Assembly (NCBI GenBank): GCA_947499555.1
Contig: CANMOU010000003.1
Location: 1 to 64,000 of the forward strand
Direction of reading: 5' to 3'
DNA from: an uncultured Roseovarius sp.
GTDB taxonomy: Bacteria; Pseudomonadota; Alphaproteobacteria; Rhodobacterales; Rhodobacteraceae
DNA length: 64,000 bases
Made by a program: the position numbers and the translations under genes. Below the pieces are notes generated by a model. It was not told the origin of the DNA, made no database searches, and saw only the letters and a list, made by a program, of their open reading frames with translations. This document shows, piece by piece, positions 46,096-55,617 of this stretch; positions within the stretch are counted from its first letter, which is position 1, and each line of letters begins with the position of its first letter.

Positions 46096-48061
46096 CCTGC
46101 GGACCATTGAGAGGGATCTCGATCTGCACAAACCCTTGTCGGGTTGTATCGCCGACACGCGCACCCAGCGCCCGAAGATCGCCTGGATAGTCCAGAACAC
46201 CGGGTCCTGTTTCCAGCAGAACGGACGTCTCCGCGACGGGCACAAAGCGCCACATCTTTTGAGCAGGTGTTGGTGGGCAGATGTCCCTCGTTGACAGAAA
46301 TTCGGTCACAAGATCACGGATAAGCCTTGTTCCTTTAAAGAGAACATGAGGTTGATTTGGTTCGTCTTGCATGAGCGAACTAAGGGTTGCGGCGCGAAAG
46401 TTTTTCACGGCGACGGCAAACGCCGCGTCGCTCGCAAGGGGCCTTCCGGCATGGGTGACGTTTTGGATGCGCTTGGCGCCTGGATTGATCAACTCTCCCA
46501 GGTGGTTAAATCTTGGCGGCTGTGTCAGATCGATGTCGTATTCAAGCCCGTAGACCGTATCAAATGCGTGTCCCACAAAGGCCGGGTTCCAGTAAACTTG
46601 CCGTCTTTCGCCGCGACGAAGCTGTTGAAGACACGACACAGATCTCTCCAACCAATCGAGGAGCTGATCGCTTGTCATTCGCAAGCCAACCAGAGTGTTT
46701 GGAAACGGGTAAAGACTGGCGATGTTCCGCAGGCTGATCGGACCGGCGGGAATGTCGGTGTAAAACTCTGGCCCTGCCGGACCGCCAGTTTTGTAAGGTG
46801 CGCTGGCAGACAGCACTGGCAGGCTGGCATGCTCGCTTTCCTTTAACACCGCTGCCAGGGCATCTCGCTTGCACGCCATGATGAGCTGCTGCCCCGGGTC
46901 GGGGCGAAACTGGCTGAGATAACTGTGAACCGGCACAGAGCTGACGCCAACTGCAACATTGTTCTGCCGCAGCGTCGTCTGATGTGCCGTCGCGACTATC
47001 TCTGCAAGTTTAGGGTCTGCCGTGCTTGCTGTTTCTGAGACCGCGTGCGCTTTGACCTTGTGCCCCACAACCTGCCACCTTGTTGCGGTGGGCTGCAGCA
47101 AGAGGTCGATGACACCCAGATGAGAGCCCCTGAACCCGGCCATAACAGCCGGTTTTCCTGCCAGAGTGCCATTCGAAAAACTAACGCCGGGGTCTGCAGA
47201 TGTCACATTTGGATTGGGAAAAACCTGGTGCACGTGGCCTGTCATAACGGCGTCGATCCCCGACACATCCGCCAGCGCAAGGCCCGCGTTTTCCTGACCG
47301 GGCGACATCTCTCCTTGTCCGACGCCAGTATGCGCAAGTGCGAGGATAATCTCTGCACCGTCCTTTTTCATTGCCGGGACATAAGCCTGCGCCGCCTCAA
47401 GCATGTCGCGGGCCTCCAGACGACCGAACAGATGATCCCGGTCCCATTGAAGAATCTGGGGAGGCAGCAGGCCAATGATGCCGATCCGAATTCTTTGCGT
47501 GTTTCCTCCATTATCTGTCAGCGCACAGTCGAGAATTTGGTAAGGCGGGAACAGCGTGACGTCTTTGGTAGGGTCGGTGGAATGTTTCTGCGTCATGATA
47601 TTGGCGCAGATGACCGGGAAAGCGGCCTCCTTTAACGCGGTCTGCAACCAATCCAGACCAAAATTGAAGTCGTGGTTTCCCAGCGTGGCGGCATCGTATT
47701 TCAGGTGGTTCATTGCCGTGACAACCGGGTTCGGCCCTGACCATCCATTTTCGGGTCTGATCGTGATGTCGGTCAGCGGCGAACCCTGCAAGAAATCGCC
47801 ATTTTCGAATAAGAACGTATTCGTCGCCTCGGCCCGCATCTTCTTGATGTGACCGGCCACCTTCTCAAGGCCAAAACCATCAACCTTGGTGTCACTTGCG
47901 TAGTCATAGGCAAGGAGATGGCCATGGACATCGGTGGTCTCGAGAAGTCTCAGCCAGATGTGTTGCCCAAGGCCCTCTTCTTGCTGCTCAACGCGATCCG
48001 GCACCGGCCATGGCCAGATATTTCCATTGTTCTTTTTGGTACGACCTGGCCCTTGTCCCAA
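46055..48061 (-). CDS. cpdB: 2',3'-cyclic-nucleotide 2'-phosphodiesterase / 3'-nucleotidase
   Basis: A protein of up to 668 residues with the metallophosphoesterase opening ETTDVHGHL, ENGDFLQGSPLTD, GNHDFNFGLDW and a GHVH motif, followed by the 5'-nucleotidase C-terminal domain ending in FKGTRLIRDLV. It recycles nucleotides. No signal peptide is visible, and no ATG start exists in the proper frame: the frame opens with TTG at 48061 or GTG at 48004, so the true start is uncertain and the cellular location unclear. It ends inside the convergent gene (41-bp overlap). Confidence 0.85.
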   Translation of the reverse strand: MGQGPGRTKKNNGNIWPWPVPDRVEQQEEGLGQHIWLRLLETTDVHGHLLAYDYASDTKVDGFGLEKVAGHIKKMRAEATNTFLFENGDFLQGSPLTDITIRPENGWSGPNPVVTAMNHLKYDAATLGNHDFNFGLDWLQTALKEAAFPVICANIMTQKHSTDPTKDVTLFPPYQILDCALTDNGGNTQRIRIGIIGLLPPQILQWDRDHLFGRLEARDMLEAAQAYVPAMKKDGAEIILALAHTGVGQGEMSPGQENAGLALADVSGIDAVMTGHVHQVFPNPNVTSADPGVSFSNGTLAGKPAVMAGFRGSHLGVIDLLLQPTATRWQVVGHKVKAHAVSETASTADPKLAEIVATAHQTTLRQNNVAVGVSSVPVHSYLSQFRPDPGQQLIMACKRDALAAVLKESEHASLPVLSASAPYKTGGPAGPEFYTDIPAGPISLRNIASLYPFPNTLVGLRMTSDQLLDWLERSVSCLQQLRRGERRQVYWNPAFVGHAFDTVYGLEYDIDLTQPPRFNHLGELINPGAKRIQNVTHAGRPLASDAAFAVAVKNFRAATLSSLMQDEPNQPHVLFKGTRLIRDLVTEFLSTRDICPPTPAQKMWRFVPVAETSVLLETGPGVLDYPGDLRALGARVGDTTRQGFVQIEIPLNGPQAMSSQDNVAEKHV

Positions 48062-48215
48062 AATACATCAGCCCCTCACCCCATGAATGTCTCAAGGTCG
48101 CATATTAAACCTTAGGTTGCAAATCATTTGGCGATTACGATGCGTCCGTTGATTTGGGAAAAGGAACTTGCCCTGACATGCCGATCATGGCAGGTCGATG
48201 CTTGGAGACCAAACC

Positions 48216-49184
48216 ATGCGTCATGCAGAAACTGTTACATTCGGGGGCTCGTCCCTCGATCGGGCCACCGATCTTCGCAGCAAACCTGAAGAAGTGCAAA
48301 AGCTTATCGCCTCAAACCGGGCAAGCGTTGTTCTTTTCTGGCGCGGCAAACCGCTTGTTGTCTCCCCGAATCTTGATCGCCTTGCTCGACTGCCAGCGGA
48401 TCATTCCTTACTCGAAAAAGGCACGTTCGGTCCTGTCCTTTTGGGGCGCGAAGAGGATGGTGCGATTGTGCTGGCATATGAGCTTTCGGACTGGGTGCCT
48501 GACGACGTTGACGTAAGCACATTGGGTGGCTTCGTCGATACCAGCGAGCAGCAGCACCCTGATCTTGGTACATCCATGAGTTTTGCCGAGCTGCGCCGTA
48601 TCATGACACGCCTCTCGCCTCGTGATGCAGAGATCGCAGCCGAAGCCAAAGCCATTCTGGGTTGGCATGCGACCCACAAGTTCTGCGCGTGTTGCGGTGC
48701 GGCATCCGAGGTGATTCAATTCGGTTGGCAGCGGAACTGCGATGCCTGCGGTGGTCAACATTTTCCACGTACGGATCCCGTCGTGATCATGCTGATTACA
48801 TTTGGCAATAGCGTTCTTATGGGGCGCTCTCCTGGATGGCCGGAGGGTATGTATTCGCTTCTGGCCGGGTTTATTGATGCCGGCGAGACGATGGAGGCCG
48901 CAGTCCGACGCGAGGTGATGGAGGAGGCGGGTATTCGCGTAGGTGACGTTGGCTATCTGGCCAGTCAGCCCTGGCCCTTTCCGTCGTCCCTTATGCTTGG
49001 GTGCTGGGGACGGGCACTGTCCAGTGAGATAAGAATTGATCCCACTGAGATCGAAGATGCGATGTGGGTCACGCGAGAGGAGATGGCATGCGCATTTGCT
49101 GGTGAGCATCCAAAGCTCTTGCCCGCGCGTAAAGGTGCGATTGCTCATTTTTTGCTGCACAATTGGCTGGCGGATAAGCTATAG
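48216..49184 (+). CDS. nudC: NADH pyrophosphatase / NAD-capped RNA hydrolase NudC
   Basis: A 322-residue Nudix enzyme. The zinc ribbon uses Cys157, Cys160, Cys175 and Cys178. The Nudix box runs from Gly218 to Ile240 (GFIDAGETMEAAV...), and SQPWPFPSSLM (residues 250-260) is the NADH-specific NudC signature. GGAGACC precedes the ATG at 48216, preferable to the in-frame ATG at 48198. The SRPBCC gene follows 55 bp downstream. Confidence 0.95.
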   Translation: MRHAETVTFGGSSLDRATDLRSKPEEVQKLIASNRASVVLFWRGKPLVVSPNLDRLARLPADHSLLEKGTFGPVLLGREEDGAIVLAYELSDWVPDDVDVSTLGGFVDTSEQQHPDLGTSMSFAELRRIMTRLSPRDAEIAAEAKAILGWHATHKFCACCGAASEVIQFGWQRNCDACGGQHFPRTDPVVIMLITFGNSVLMGRSPGWPEGMYSLLAGFIDAGETMEAAVRREVMEEAGIRVGDVGYLASQPWPFPSSLMLGCWGRALSSEIRIDPTEIEDAMWVTREEMACAFAGEHPKLLPARKGAIAHFLLHNWLADKL

Positions 49185-49239
49185 GTGACAAGCAGGCGAT
49201 AAAGAAAAGCCCGAACGGGTGAACGAACGAGGGTGGCAG

Positions 49240-49707
49240 ATGAAATTCGTCGAGAAGGAGGATATCGAGGCTCCTATCGAATATGTCTTTTCGCAGATTA
49301 CCGATTTTCCGGCGCTGGAGCGGTCTGCGCTGCGCCGTGGTGCCGAGGTTCAGCGCGTCAATGAAATGTCCACCCCGGGCAAGGGTATGGCCTGGGACAC
49401 CGCCTTCATGCTTCGCGGAAAACGCAGGCAAATGCGACTTGAGATCACGGATTACGATCCACCGAACTGTCTGATTGTTGAATCCGACTCCGCGAACCTG
49501 AAGGGGCACATGATGCTTGATCTTGTGGCCCTGTCCCGCCGGAGAACGCGTCTTAGTGTTTCGGTTTCGGTATCGGCAAAATCACTAAGTGCGCGGCTGC
49601 TGCTTCAATCGCTCAAGCTGGCCCGCACGAACATGACCAAGCGGTTCGCACTGCGTGTCGCAGACTATGCGAAAGATCTTGAAGATCGCTACAAGGCCAT
49701 AGCCTGA
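49240..49707 (+). CDS. SRPBCC/START-fold protein
   Basis: A 155-residue protein beginning KFVEKEDIEAPIEYVFSQI, the typical first strand and helix of polyketide cyclase/START-like (SRPBCC) ligand-binding folds, with alternating beta strands up to a long C-terminal helix. ATG at 49240 follows GAGGGT; a GTG at 49219 would add seven residues. The ligand is unknown. It lies in the same direction as nudC. Confidence 0.85.
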   Translation: MKFVEKEDIEAPIEYVFSQITDFPALERSALRRGAEVQRVNEMSTPGKGMAWDTAFMLRGKRRQMRLEITDYDPPNCLIVESDSANLKGHMMLDLVALSRRRTRLSVSVSVSAKSLSARLLLQSLKLARTNMTKRFALRVADYAKDLEDRYKAIA

Positions 49708-49715
49708 TACGCAAA

Positions 49716-49735
49716 GGGCCGCCCGAAGGCGACCC
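49716..49735. terminator. imperfect stem-loop after SRPBCC gene
   Basis: GGGCCGCC-CGAA-GGCGACCC pairs 7 of 8 positions with a stable CGAA tetraloop; it lies between two convergent genes. No T-run follows. Confidence 0.4.
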
Positions 49736-49767
49736 TCCACGGTCAAACCGGCTCCCTGAGTGATGGA

Positions 49768-50022
49768 TCAGCCGATTTGCGTGTCGAGGATTTTGTCGAA
49801 AAGAGGTGAGCTACCGCGCGTGGGTTTGCTGCGTTTTTCGCCTCTGTCTTTGGCGGCGAATACCTCGTTCTCTTGCACTGCGAATTCCGCGAACTGGTTT
49901 TCCCGTTCTTGAACACTCAACTCGCCCACCTCTGTTGGGGCGGACAGGACTTTGGTGATCGAGAGAGCGGCGACAGGTGTCGCGAAAACAGCTGCCAATG
50001 CTATGATTCCAAGAGTACGCAT
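49768..50022 (-). CDS. small secreted hypothetical protein
   Basis: An 84-residue protein with a signal peptide (MRTLGIIALAAVFATPVAAL) and a short mature part rich in Glu and Gln, ending in a basic RSKPTRGSS stretch. GAGGAGAT precedes the ATG at 50022; an in-frame start at 50076 is unlikely. No family is recognised. It is single and convergent with the SRPBCC gene; the next 300 bp to pheA (50023-50327) contain no gene I can support. Confidence 0.7.
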   Translation of the reverse strand: MRTLGIIALAAVFATPVAALSITKVLSAPTEVGELSVQERENQFAEFAVQENEVFAAKDRGEKRSKPTRGSSPLFDKILDTQIG

Positions 50023-50327
50023 TGTAATCTCCTCTACCAAGGGGGTTGCGGCAGAAAGCTTGCCGTTTGTGAGCATGAGATGGGGATGTGGCGGGGCGAC
50101 CGACAGTCTTCATCTTGCGCTTGTGAAGGATCACTCGCAGCCGCGCACAGCGGCGTGATCACCCGTGCATGTTGGTTCACGAACGGAGGAAGTCACGACG
50201 CGTTGAAATTCATAAAGCTATGATTTTACACCAAAATATATGAAATCGGACAATCGCTCAAAGGACAGCGGATTTTGCGCCCTATCAGAAAAATTCTGTA
50301 ACAATCACGGATGCTGGAATCTGCGCG

Positions 50328-51161
50328 TCAGTGGCGCCTCGGATCGGCCGGGTAAACACCCAGCATGACAAGCTCGGATGTGAAATACTCCAGTTCTTCC
50401 AAAGCTCGCGCCACGGCGGGATCATCGGGATGCCCTTCGATATCCGCGTAAAACTGCGTCGCAGAAAAGCTGCCACCAACCATGTAGCTTTCAAGCTTGG
50501 TCATGTTGACGCCATTGGTGGCAAATCCTCCCATGGCCTTGTAGAGCGCGGCGGGAATGTTTCGCACTTGAAAAACAAATGTCGTCATCATGCCGTCAGA
50601 GCCGCGTTGAGACCAATCAGGCTCTCGCGACATGACCAGGAACCGCGTCGTGTTGGTGCCTTCGTCCTCGATCCCGCGCGCCAGCACATCGAGGCCGTAA
50701 ATCTCTCCAGCCAGTTCACTGGCAAGGGCCGCCATTTCCGGATCACCGGCCTGTGCCACTTCGCGCGCAGACCCGGCTGTGTCGGCACCGGTCACACGTT
50801 GGATCCCCTGATTGGCGAGAAACGCGCGGCATTGACCAAGCAGCATCGTGTGGCTTTTGGCGCGTTTGACCTTTTCTAGGGCTGTGCCGGGCAGGGCAAG
50901 CAGGTTGATGCGCACCCGGACAAAGGCCTCTGACACGATGTGCAGGCTTGAGGACGGCAAAAGGTGGTGGATATCTGCGACCCGCCCAAAGGTCGAGTTT
51001 TCCACCGGGAGCATGGCAAGATCGGCTTTCCTTGTTCGCACGGCTTCAATGGCGTCCTCGAATGTCCGACACGCCAGTGGTTCCATTTCAGGATACGTCT
51101 CTTTGCAAGCCTGATGCGAATATGCGCCGGGCTCGCCCTGGAAAGCGATGCGTTTGGTCAT
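50328..51161 (-). CDS. pheA: prephenate dehydratase
   Basis: A 277-residue stand-alone enzyme for phenylalanine synthesis (prephenate to phenylpyruvate). It has the N-terminal PDT signature FQGEPGAYSHQAC, the catalytic TRF motif in GTNTTRFLVM, and a C-terminal ACT domain (NIPAALYKAMGGFATNGVNM, TKLESYMVGG) for feedback by phenylalanine. No chorismate mutase domain. The ATG at 51161 was chosen over 51185 by homologue length. Divergent from the cytochrome c gene. Confidence 0.95.
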   Translation of the reverse strand: MTKRIAFQGEPGAYSHQACKETYPEMEPLACRTFEDAIEAVRTRKADLAMLPVENSTFGRVADIHHLLPSSSLHIVSEAFVRVRINLLALPGTALEKVKRAKSHTMLLGQCRAFLANQGIQRVTGADTAGSAREVAQAGDPEMAALASELAGEIYGLDVLARGIEDEGTNTTRFLVMSREPDWSQRGSDGMMTTFVFQVRNIPAALYKAMGGFATNGVNMTKLESYMVGGSFSATQFYADIEGHPDDPAVARALEELEYFTSELVMLGVYPADPRRH

Positions 51162-51282
51162 CTTCTTGTGCCTGTTCTGTCCCATGCCGTGGTGCGGTCG
51201 ATTGGTCGCGGAAACTACACCTTGCGCAGTTCAAGGGGAAGCGGATAGATACGCCCCGAGAGATTCATTTGGAAACGGGCCT

Positions 51283-52380
51283 ATGCTGGACACAATGACG
51301 TTTACGAAGATCCTGGGCGGCTTTTGTGGCGCTCTGCTGGTCTTCCTTCTTGGCAAATGGGTAGCGGAAGAGATGTACGCGATGGGCGGAGGTCATGGTG
51401 ATGACCACGGCCCGGCCTACATCATCGAAGTGGCAGATAGCGGTGAAGAGACCGAAGCAGGCGAGGAAGGCCCAAGTTTTGCAGAGCTTTATGCCTCGGC
51501 TGATATCGCAGCTGGCGAGAAAGTCTTTGGTAAATGCAAGGCCTGCCACGCGGTGGACGGTACGGATAAAACCGGTCCGCATCTTGATGGCGTGGTTGGT
51601 CGCGACGTCGATGCAGTGGCTGGGTTCGGCTATTCCGGCGCGCTGAGCGCGGTAGTTGCCACCTGGACCCCTGAAGAGCTGGACGCATTCATCGCGAACC
51701 CCAAAGGCTATGCGCCGGGGACATCTATGGGTTTTGCTGGCCTCAAGAAGATTCAGGATCGGGTTGATGTGATCGCTTATCTCGACAACACAGACGGCGA
51801 CATGACGGTTCTCGAAGTGCCAGCAGCGGCCGAAGAAGAAGCGGCAGCTGAACCTGCAGCGGAGGAAGCCACAGAAGAGGCTGCCACTGAAGAGGCCGCG
51901 GCAGAGCCAGCGGCGGAGGAGGCCACCGAAGAAACTGCAGAGGCAACTGAAACGGCAGCAGCAGAAGAGGCCAGCGAAGAAGAAGTGGCAAGCGAAGAAC
52001 CAGCAGAGGAAGCCTCGTCAGAAAGTGATGCCGCAGCATCCGAGGCCAGCGGTTTCGCCGCCCTGGTGGCTGCTGCCGATATCGCGGCTGGCGAAAAAGC
52101 CTATAAGAAATGCGCGGCTTGCCACGTGGCTGACAAAGAGCAAAACCGCGTCGGCCCGCATCTTGTGAACATCGTTGGCCGCCCGGTCGCGTCGGTTGAA
52201 GGTTTTGGGTACTCCGGCGCGCTGGACGAACTCGGCGGCGAATGGGATCTTGATCGCCTGAGCGCATGGCTGGAAAATCCGCGCGAATTTGCTCCGGGCA
52301 ACCGGATGAGCTTCCGCGGCGTCTCTGACGAACAGGACCGCGCCGACATTATCGGATATCTGCAGTCGCTTTCGCAGTAA
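51283..52380 (+). CDS. membrane-anchored di-haem cytochrome c with Ala/Glu-rich linker
   Basis: A 365-residue protein: an N-terminal membrane helix (residues 9-27, anchor), cytochrome domain 1 with C85-KA-C88-H89 and likely Met149, an Ala/Glu-rich linker of about 70 residues (183-250), and domain 2 with C277-AA-C280-H281 and likely Met342. The two domains are alike (both contain DIAAGEK before and GFGYSGAL after the haem site), so they arose by internal duplication. This fits a periplasmic electron carrier of the CycM/c552 type between bc1 complex and oxidase. ATG at 51283 or 51295. It is followed by a strong terminator. Confidence 0.9.
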   Translation: MLDTMTFTKILGGFCGALLVFLLGKWVAEEMYAMGGGHGDDHGPAYIIEVADSGEETEAGEEGPSFAELYASADIAAGEKVFGKCKACHAVDGTDKTGPHLDGVVGRDVDAVAGFGYSGALSAVVATWTPEELDAFIANPKGYAPGTSMGFAGLKKIQDRVDVIAYLDNTDGDMTVLEVPAAAEEEAAAEPAAEEATEEAATEEAAAEPAAEEATEETAEATETAAAEEASEEEVASEEPAEEASSESDAAASEASGFAALVAAADIAAGEKAYKKCAACHVADKEQNRVGPHLVNIVGRPVASVEGFGYSGALDELGGEWDLDRLSAWLENPREFAPGNRMSFRGVSDEQDRADIIGYLQSLSQ

Positions 52381-52406
52381 GCGTTACCACCGCTAGCAAT
52401 TTTGTG

Positions 52407-52444
52407 AACCGCCCGTTTATCAACGAACGGGCGGTTTTCTTTGT
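52407..52444 (+). terminator. rho-independent terminator of the cytochrome c gene
   Basis: AACCGCCCGTT (52407-52417), 8-nt loop, AACGGGCGGTT (52426-52436), continuing into a T-rich run TTTTCTTTGTT. A perfect 11-bp stem. Confidence 0.92.
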
Positions 52445-52552
52445 TGCGCTGTCGCTCGGCAAGGATCGGCGCTTGAAACCCCTGCCGCGCCTCCTTTAGC
52501 TTGCCACGGAGCAATAAAATCCCACATCAGGGCAAGTGAGAGGAAACTGCGT

Positions 52553-54463
52553 ATGAGCCGACACCGAAACCGGGCCAAGACCCGTGCACTTGACGGACAA
52601 CATCACCGCTTACTGGCGTCTGCCCTGATGAGCCTGTCAATCCTGATACTAAGCGCTTGGGTTGCGGTCGCCGAGGAGCAGAAGATCATCAAAAGCCACG
52701 GCTATTCATTCTTCGGGGATCTGAACTATCCAGAGGATTACACGCATTTCGATTACGTGAACCCCGACGCGCCCAAAGGCGGCGAGATTTCGATCGCGCT
52801 GGCCGGCAGTTTCAGTTCGATGAACCCCTTCACGCGCAATGGGCGCGCGGCGCAACTATCATCGATAATGTACGAGAGTTTGTTGGAAGGTACAGCGGAC
52901 ACAGTTGGCGAAAGCTATGGCCTTCTTGCACACACGGTCGAGTATCCCGAGGACAAATCCTGGGTGATTTTCCATATGCGCCCGGAGGCAAAGTTTTCAG
53001 ATGGCACGCCTGTCACGGCGCATGATGTGGCTTTCTCGCATAACCTGCTTCTGGATCAGGGCTTGCAAAGTTATGCCGTCGCGGTGCGCAAGCGAATTCC
53101 CAAGGTCGAAGTTATCGACGATCATACCGTCAAGTTCTATTTCACCGAGGGTATCTCCCGGAGAAACTTGATTGATCAAGTTGGAAGCGTGCCGGTTTGG
53201 TCGAAGAAATGGTTTGAAGAAACAGGCGCACGACTAGATGAACCGCGAATGACCACTTCTCCAGGATCAGGCGCGTACATGGTCCATGAGATCGAGGCAA
53301 ATCGGCGCGTTATCTATAAGCGCAATCCCGACTATTGGGGCGCTGATCTTCCAGTAAACAAGGGTCGCAACAATTTTGATACGATCAGACTTGAATACTT
53401 CGCCGATGCGACCGCCGGATTTGAGGCCTTTAAGGCTGGTGAAGTGACCTACAGGACAGAGCGCGATCCTAAGATCTGGGCAACATCCTACGATTTTCCA
53501 GCTCTGGACAAAGGTTGGGTGAAACGTGAGGAGCTGGCAAATGGTGAGCCGCCCGACATGTTAGGTATCGTTTTCAATACGCGGAAAGACGAACTGTCGG
53601 ACGTTCGTGTTCGGCAGGCGCTTTCTTTGGCCTTTAACTTTGAGTGGACGAACAAGTCGCTTTTGTATGATCTTTTTGCGCAGCAGAGATCGTTTTCAAC
53701 CGGAACTCATTTAGAGGCAAAGGGCCTGCCAGAAGGCGGTGAGCTCGCGTTTTTGCAATCTATGTCGGAAGAAATCCCAGAAGATGTTTTAAAATCCGAG
53801 CCCTGGGTCCCGCATGAGAGCGACCCAGACAGGTTGGTCAATCGGAAAAACAAACGGGCGGCGTTGAGACTGTTGCAGGAAGTTGGGTATTCGGTCGGTG
53901 ATGATGGGATGGTTCGTGACGAAAAGGGCGTTTTGATGCGCCTGAATTTTCTCTTCAACTCCTCCGGTGATCCAACTGACAAAGCGATCGCAGAAAATTA
54001 CCTCTCTAACTTGAGAGACTTGGGAATTGACGCGCGACTGGAGGCCGTTGACAGTGCGCAGTTCACCAAACGCGAGCGCGATCATGACTACCATCTGGCT
54101 TTTGACGGCTACCCTTCACTCTTGGGCACAGGCACGGGCCTCTTGCAGAGGTTTGGTATTGAATCTTCCGACGGGCTTTTTAATCCAGCCGGTCTGGCCA
54201 ACCCGCTGGTTGATGAGATCATCGAAAAATCGCTTCTAACCAAAAGCCAGGAAGAAGAGGACAATTCTGTTCGCGCCCTTGATCGCGTTCTTCGGCACCA
54301 ATACCTGTTAATTCCTAAAGGCTACGCGCCCAATCATTGGGTCGCCTATTGGGATCAATATGCCCATCCAGAGGAAATCCCACCTTTTGCGCTGGGGACA
54401 TTGGATTTCTGGTGGTATGACGAGGAAAAGGCACAGAAGCTGAAGGAGGCAGGCGCGCAGTGA
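52553..54463 (+). CDS. yejA: peptide ABC transporter substrate-binding protein YejA
   Basis: A 636-residue periplasmic binding protein of the SBP_bac_5 family with an N-terminal signal segment (about residues 20-40, ending VAVAEEQ). GYSFFGDLNYPEDYTHFDYV and PKGGEISIALAGSFSSMNPF are typical of YejA. First gene of a four-gene importer (yejABEF) for oligopeptides or peptide-nucleotide antibiotics. The ATG follows a GAGAGGAAA site. Confidence 0.93.
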   Translation: MSRHRNRAKTRALDGQHHRLLASALMSLSILILSAWVAVAEEQKIIKSHGYSFFGDLNYPEDYTHFDYVNPDAPKGGEISIALAGSFSSMNPFTRNGRAAQLSSIMYESLLEGTADTVGESYGLLAHTVEYPEDKSWVIFHMRPEAKFSDGTPVTAHDVAFSHNLLLDQGLQSYAVAVRKRIPKVEVIDDHTVKFYFTEGISRRNLIDQVGSVPVWSKKWFEETGARLDEPRMTTSPGSGAYMVHEIEANRRVIYKRNPDYWGADLPVNKGRNNFDTIRLEYFADATAGFEAFKAGEVTYRTERDPKIWATSYDFPALDKGWVKREELANGEPPDMLGIVFNTRKDELSDVRVRQALSLAFNFEWTNKSLLYDLFAQQRSFSTGTHLEAKGLPEGGELAFLQSMSEEIPEDVLKSEPWVPHESDPDRLVNRKNKRAALRLLQEVGYSVGDDGMVRDEKGVLMRLNFLFNSSGDPTDKAIAENYLSNLRDLGIDARLEAVDSAQFTKRERDHDYHLAFDGYPSLLGTGTGLLQRFGIESSDGLFNPAGLANPLVDEIIEKSLLTKSQEEEDNSVRALDRVLRHQYLLIPKGYAPNHWVAYWDQYAHPEEIPPFALGTLDFWWYDEEKAQKLKEAGAQ

Positions 54464-54531
54464 GCCGGGCAGGGGGCAACCAGCAAGAACCGCGCCAGCA
54501 AAGCGCGCTGCGACGCGGCGGGTAGCTACGC

Positions 54532-55614
54532 GTGGGCGCCTATATCCTCAGACGTCTGCTTTTGGTGATCCCGACGCTCATTGGGATCATGATCATCAAT
54601 TTTGCGCTTGTGCAGTTCCTGCCCGGCGGGCCGGTGGAGCAGGCCATTGCCGAGATACAGGGGCAGGGTGACGTTTTCGGCGGCTTTGCGGGCGGCGAGG
54701 ACGATGGTGGCCTCGGGTCGGACGAGGTTGATGGGTATATTGGTGCAAGGGGCCTTCCTCCGGAGTTCATAGCCGAGTTGGAAGCACAGTTTGGTCTCGA
54801 TAAGCCGCCGCTTGAGCGCTTTCTCAATATGATGTGGAACTATGCCCGGTTTGATTTCGGCGAGAGTTATTTTCGGAAAGTGAACGTGATCGAGCTGGTT
54901 CTCGACAAGATGCCGGTCAGTGTCACGCTGGGCATCTGGACGATGCTCTTGTCCTATCTGGTGTCGATCCCGCTTGGCATTCGCAAGGCGATGCGGGATG
55001 GCACGCCGTTTGATACGTGGACAAGTGGCATCATCATTGCGGCCTATGCCATCCCGGCTTTTCTTTTCGCCATCATCTTGCTCGTGCTTTTTGCAGGAGG
55101 CTCTTATTACCAGATCTTCCCGCTCCGTGGCCTGACATCGGATGGATGGGAGGATCTGAGCCTGATCGGCAAGGCGCTGGATTATCTGTGGCACATTGTG
55201 CTGCCGATCACGGCGCTGTCCATCGGCGGATTTGCCACCCTGACGCTTCTCACCAAGAACTCGTTTTTGGACGAGGTGAAAAAGCAATATGTCATGACCG
55301 CCCGTGCCAAGGGCCTGACGGAGCGGAAGGTGCTGTATGGCCATGTTTTCCGCAACGCCATGTTGATCGTCGTCGCGGGCTTTCCGGGCGTCTTCATCGG
55401 TGTTTTCTTTACCGGCAGCCTGCTTATCGAAACGATCTTTTCGCTCGACGGTCTGGGGCGGCTTTTCTTTGAGGCCGCGATCGGGCGGGATTATCCGGTC
55501 ATGTTCGCAACGCTCTATCTTACGACGCTCATCGGTTTGGTCGTCGCGATCCTGGGCGATCTGATGTATGTGCTGATCGATCCGCGCATCGACTTTGAAA
55601 AGCGGGCAGGCTGA
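54532..55614 (+). CDS. yejB: peptide ABC transporter permease YejB
   Basis: A 360-residue membrane permease (BPD_transp_1) with about six helices and the EAA-loop-like segment [41 protein letters not shown] is the usual N-terminus. The start is GTG at 54532; an in-frame TAG at 54523 excludes longer versions. It is 68 bp downstream of yejA and 3 bp before yejE. Confidence 0.94.
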   Translation: MGAYILRRLLLVIPTLIGIMIINFALVQFLPGGPVEQAIAEIQGQGDVFGGFAGGEDDGGLGSDEVDGYIGARGLPPEFIAELEAQFGLDKPPLERFLNMMWNYARFDFGESYFRKVNVIELVLDKMPVSVTLGIWTMLLSYLVSIPLGIRKAMRDGTPFDTWTSGIIIAAYAIPAFLFAIILLVLFAGGSYYQIFPLRGLTSDGWEDLSLIGKALDYLWHIVLPITALSIGGFATLTLLTKNSFLDEVKKQYVMTARAKGLTERKVLYGHVFRNAMLIVVAGFPGVFIGVFFTGSLLIETIFSLDGLGRLFFEAAIGRDYPVMFATLYLTTLIGLVVAILGDLMYVLIDPRIDFEKRAG

Positions 55615-55617
55615 CCC

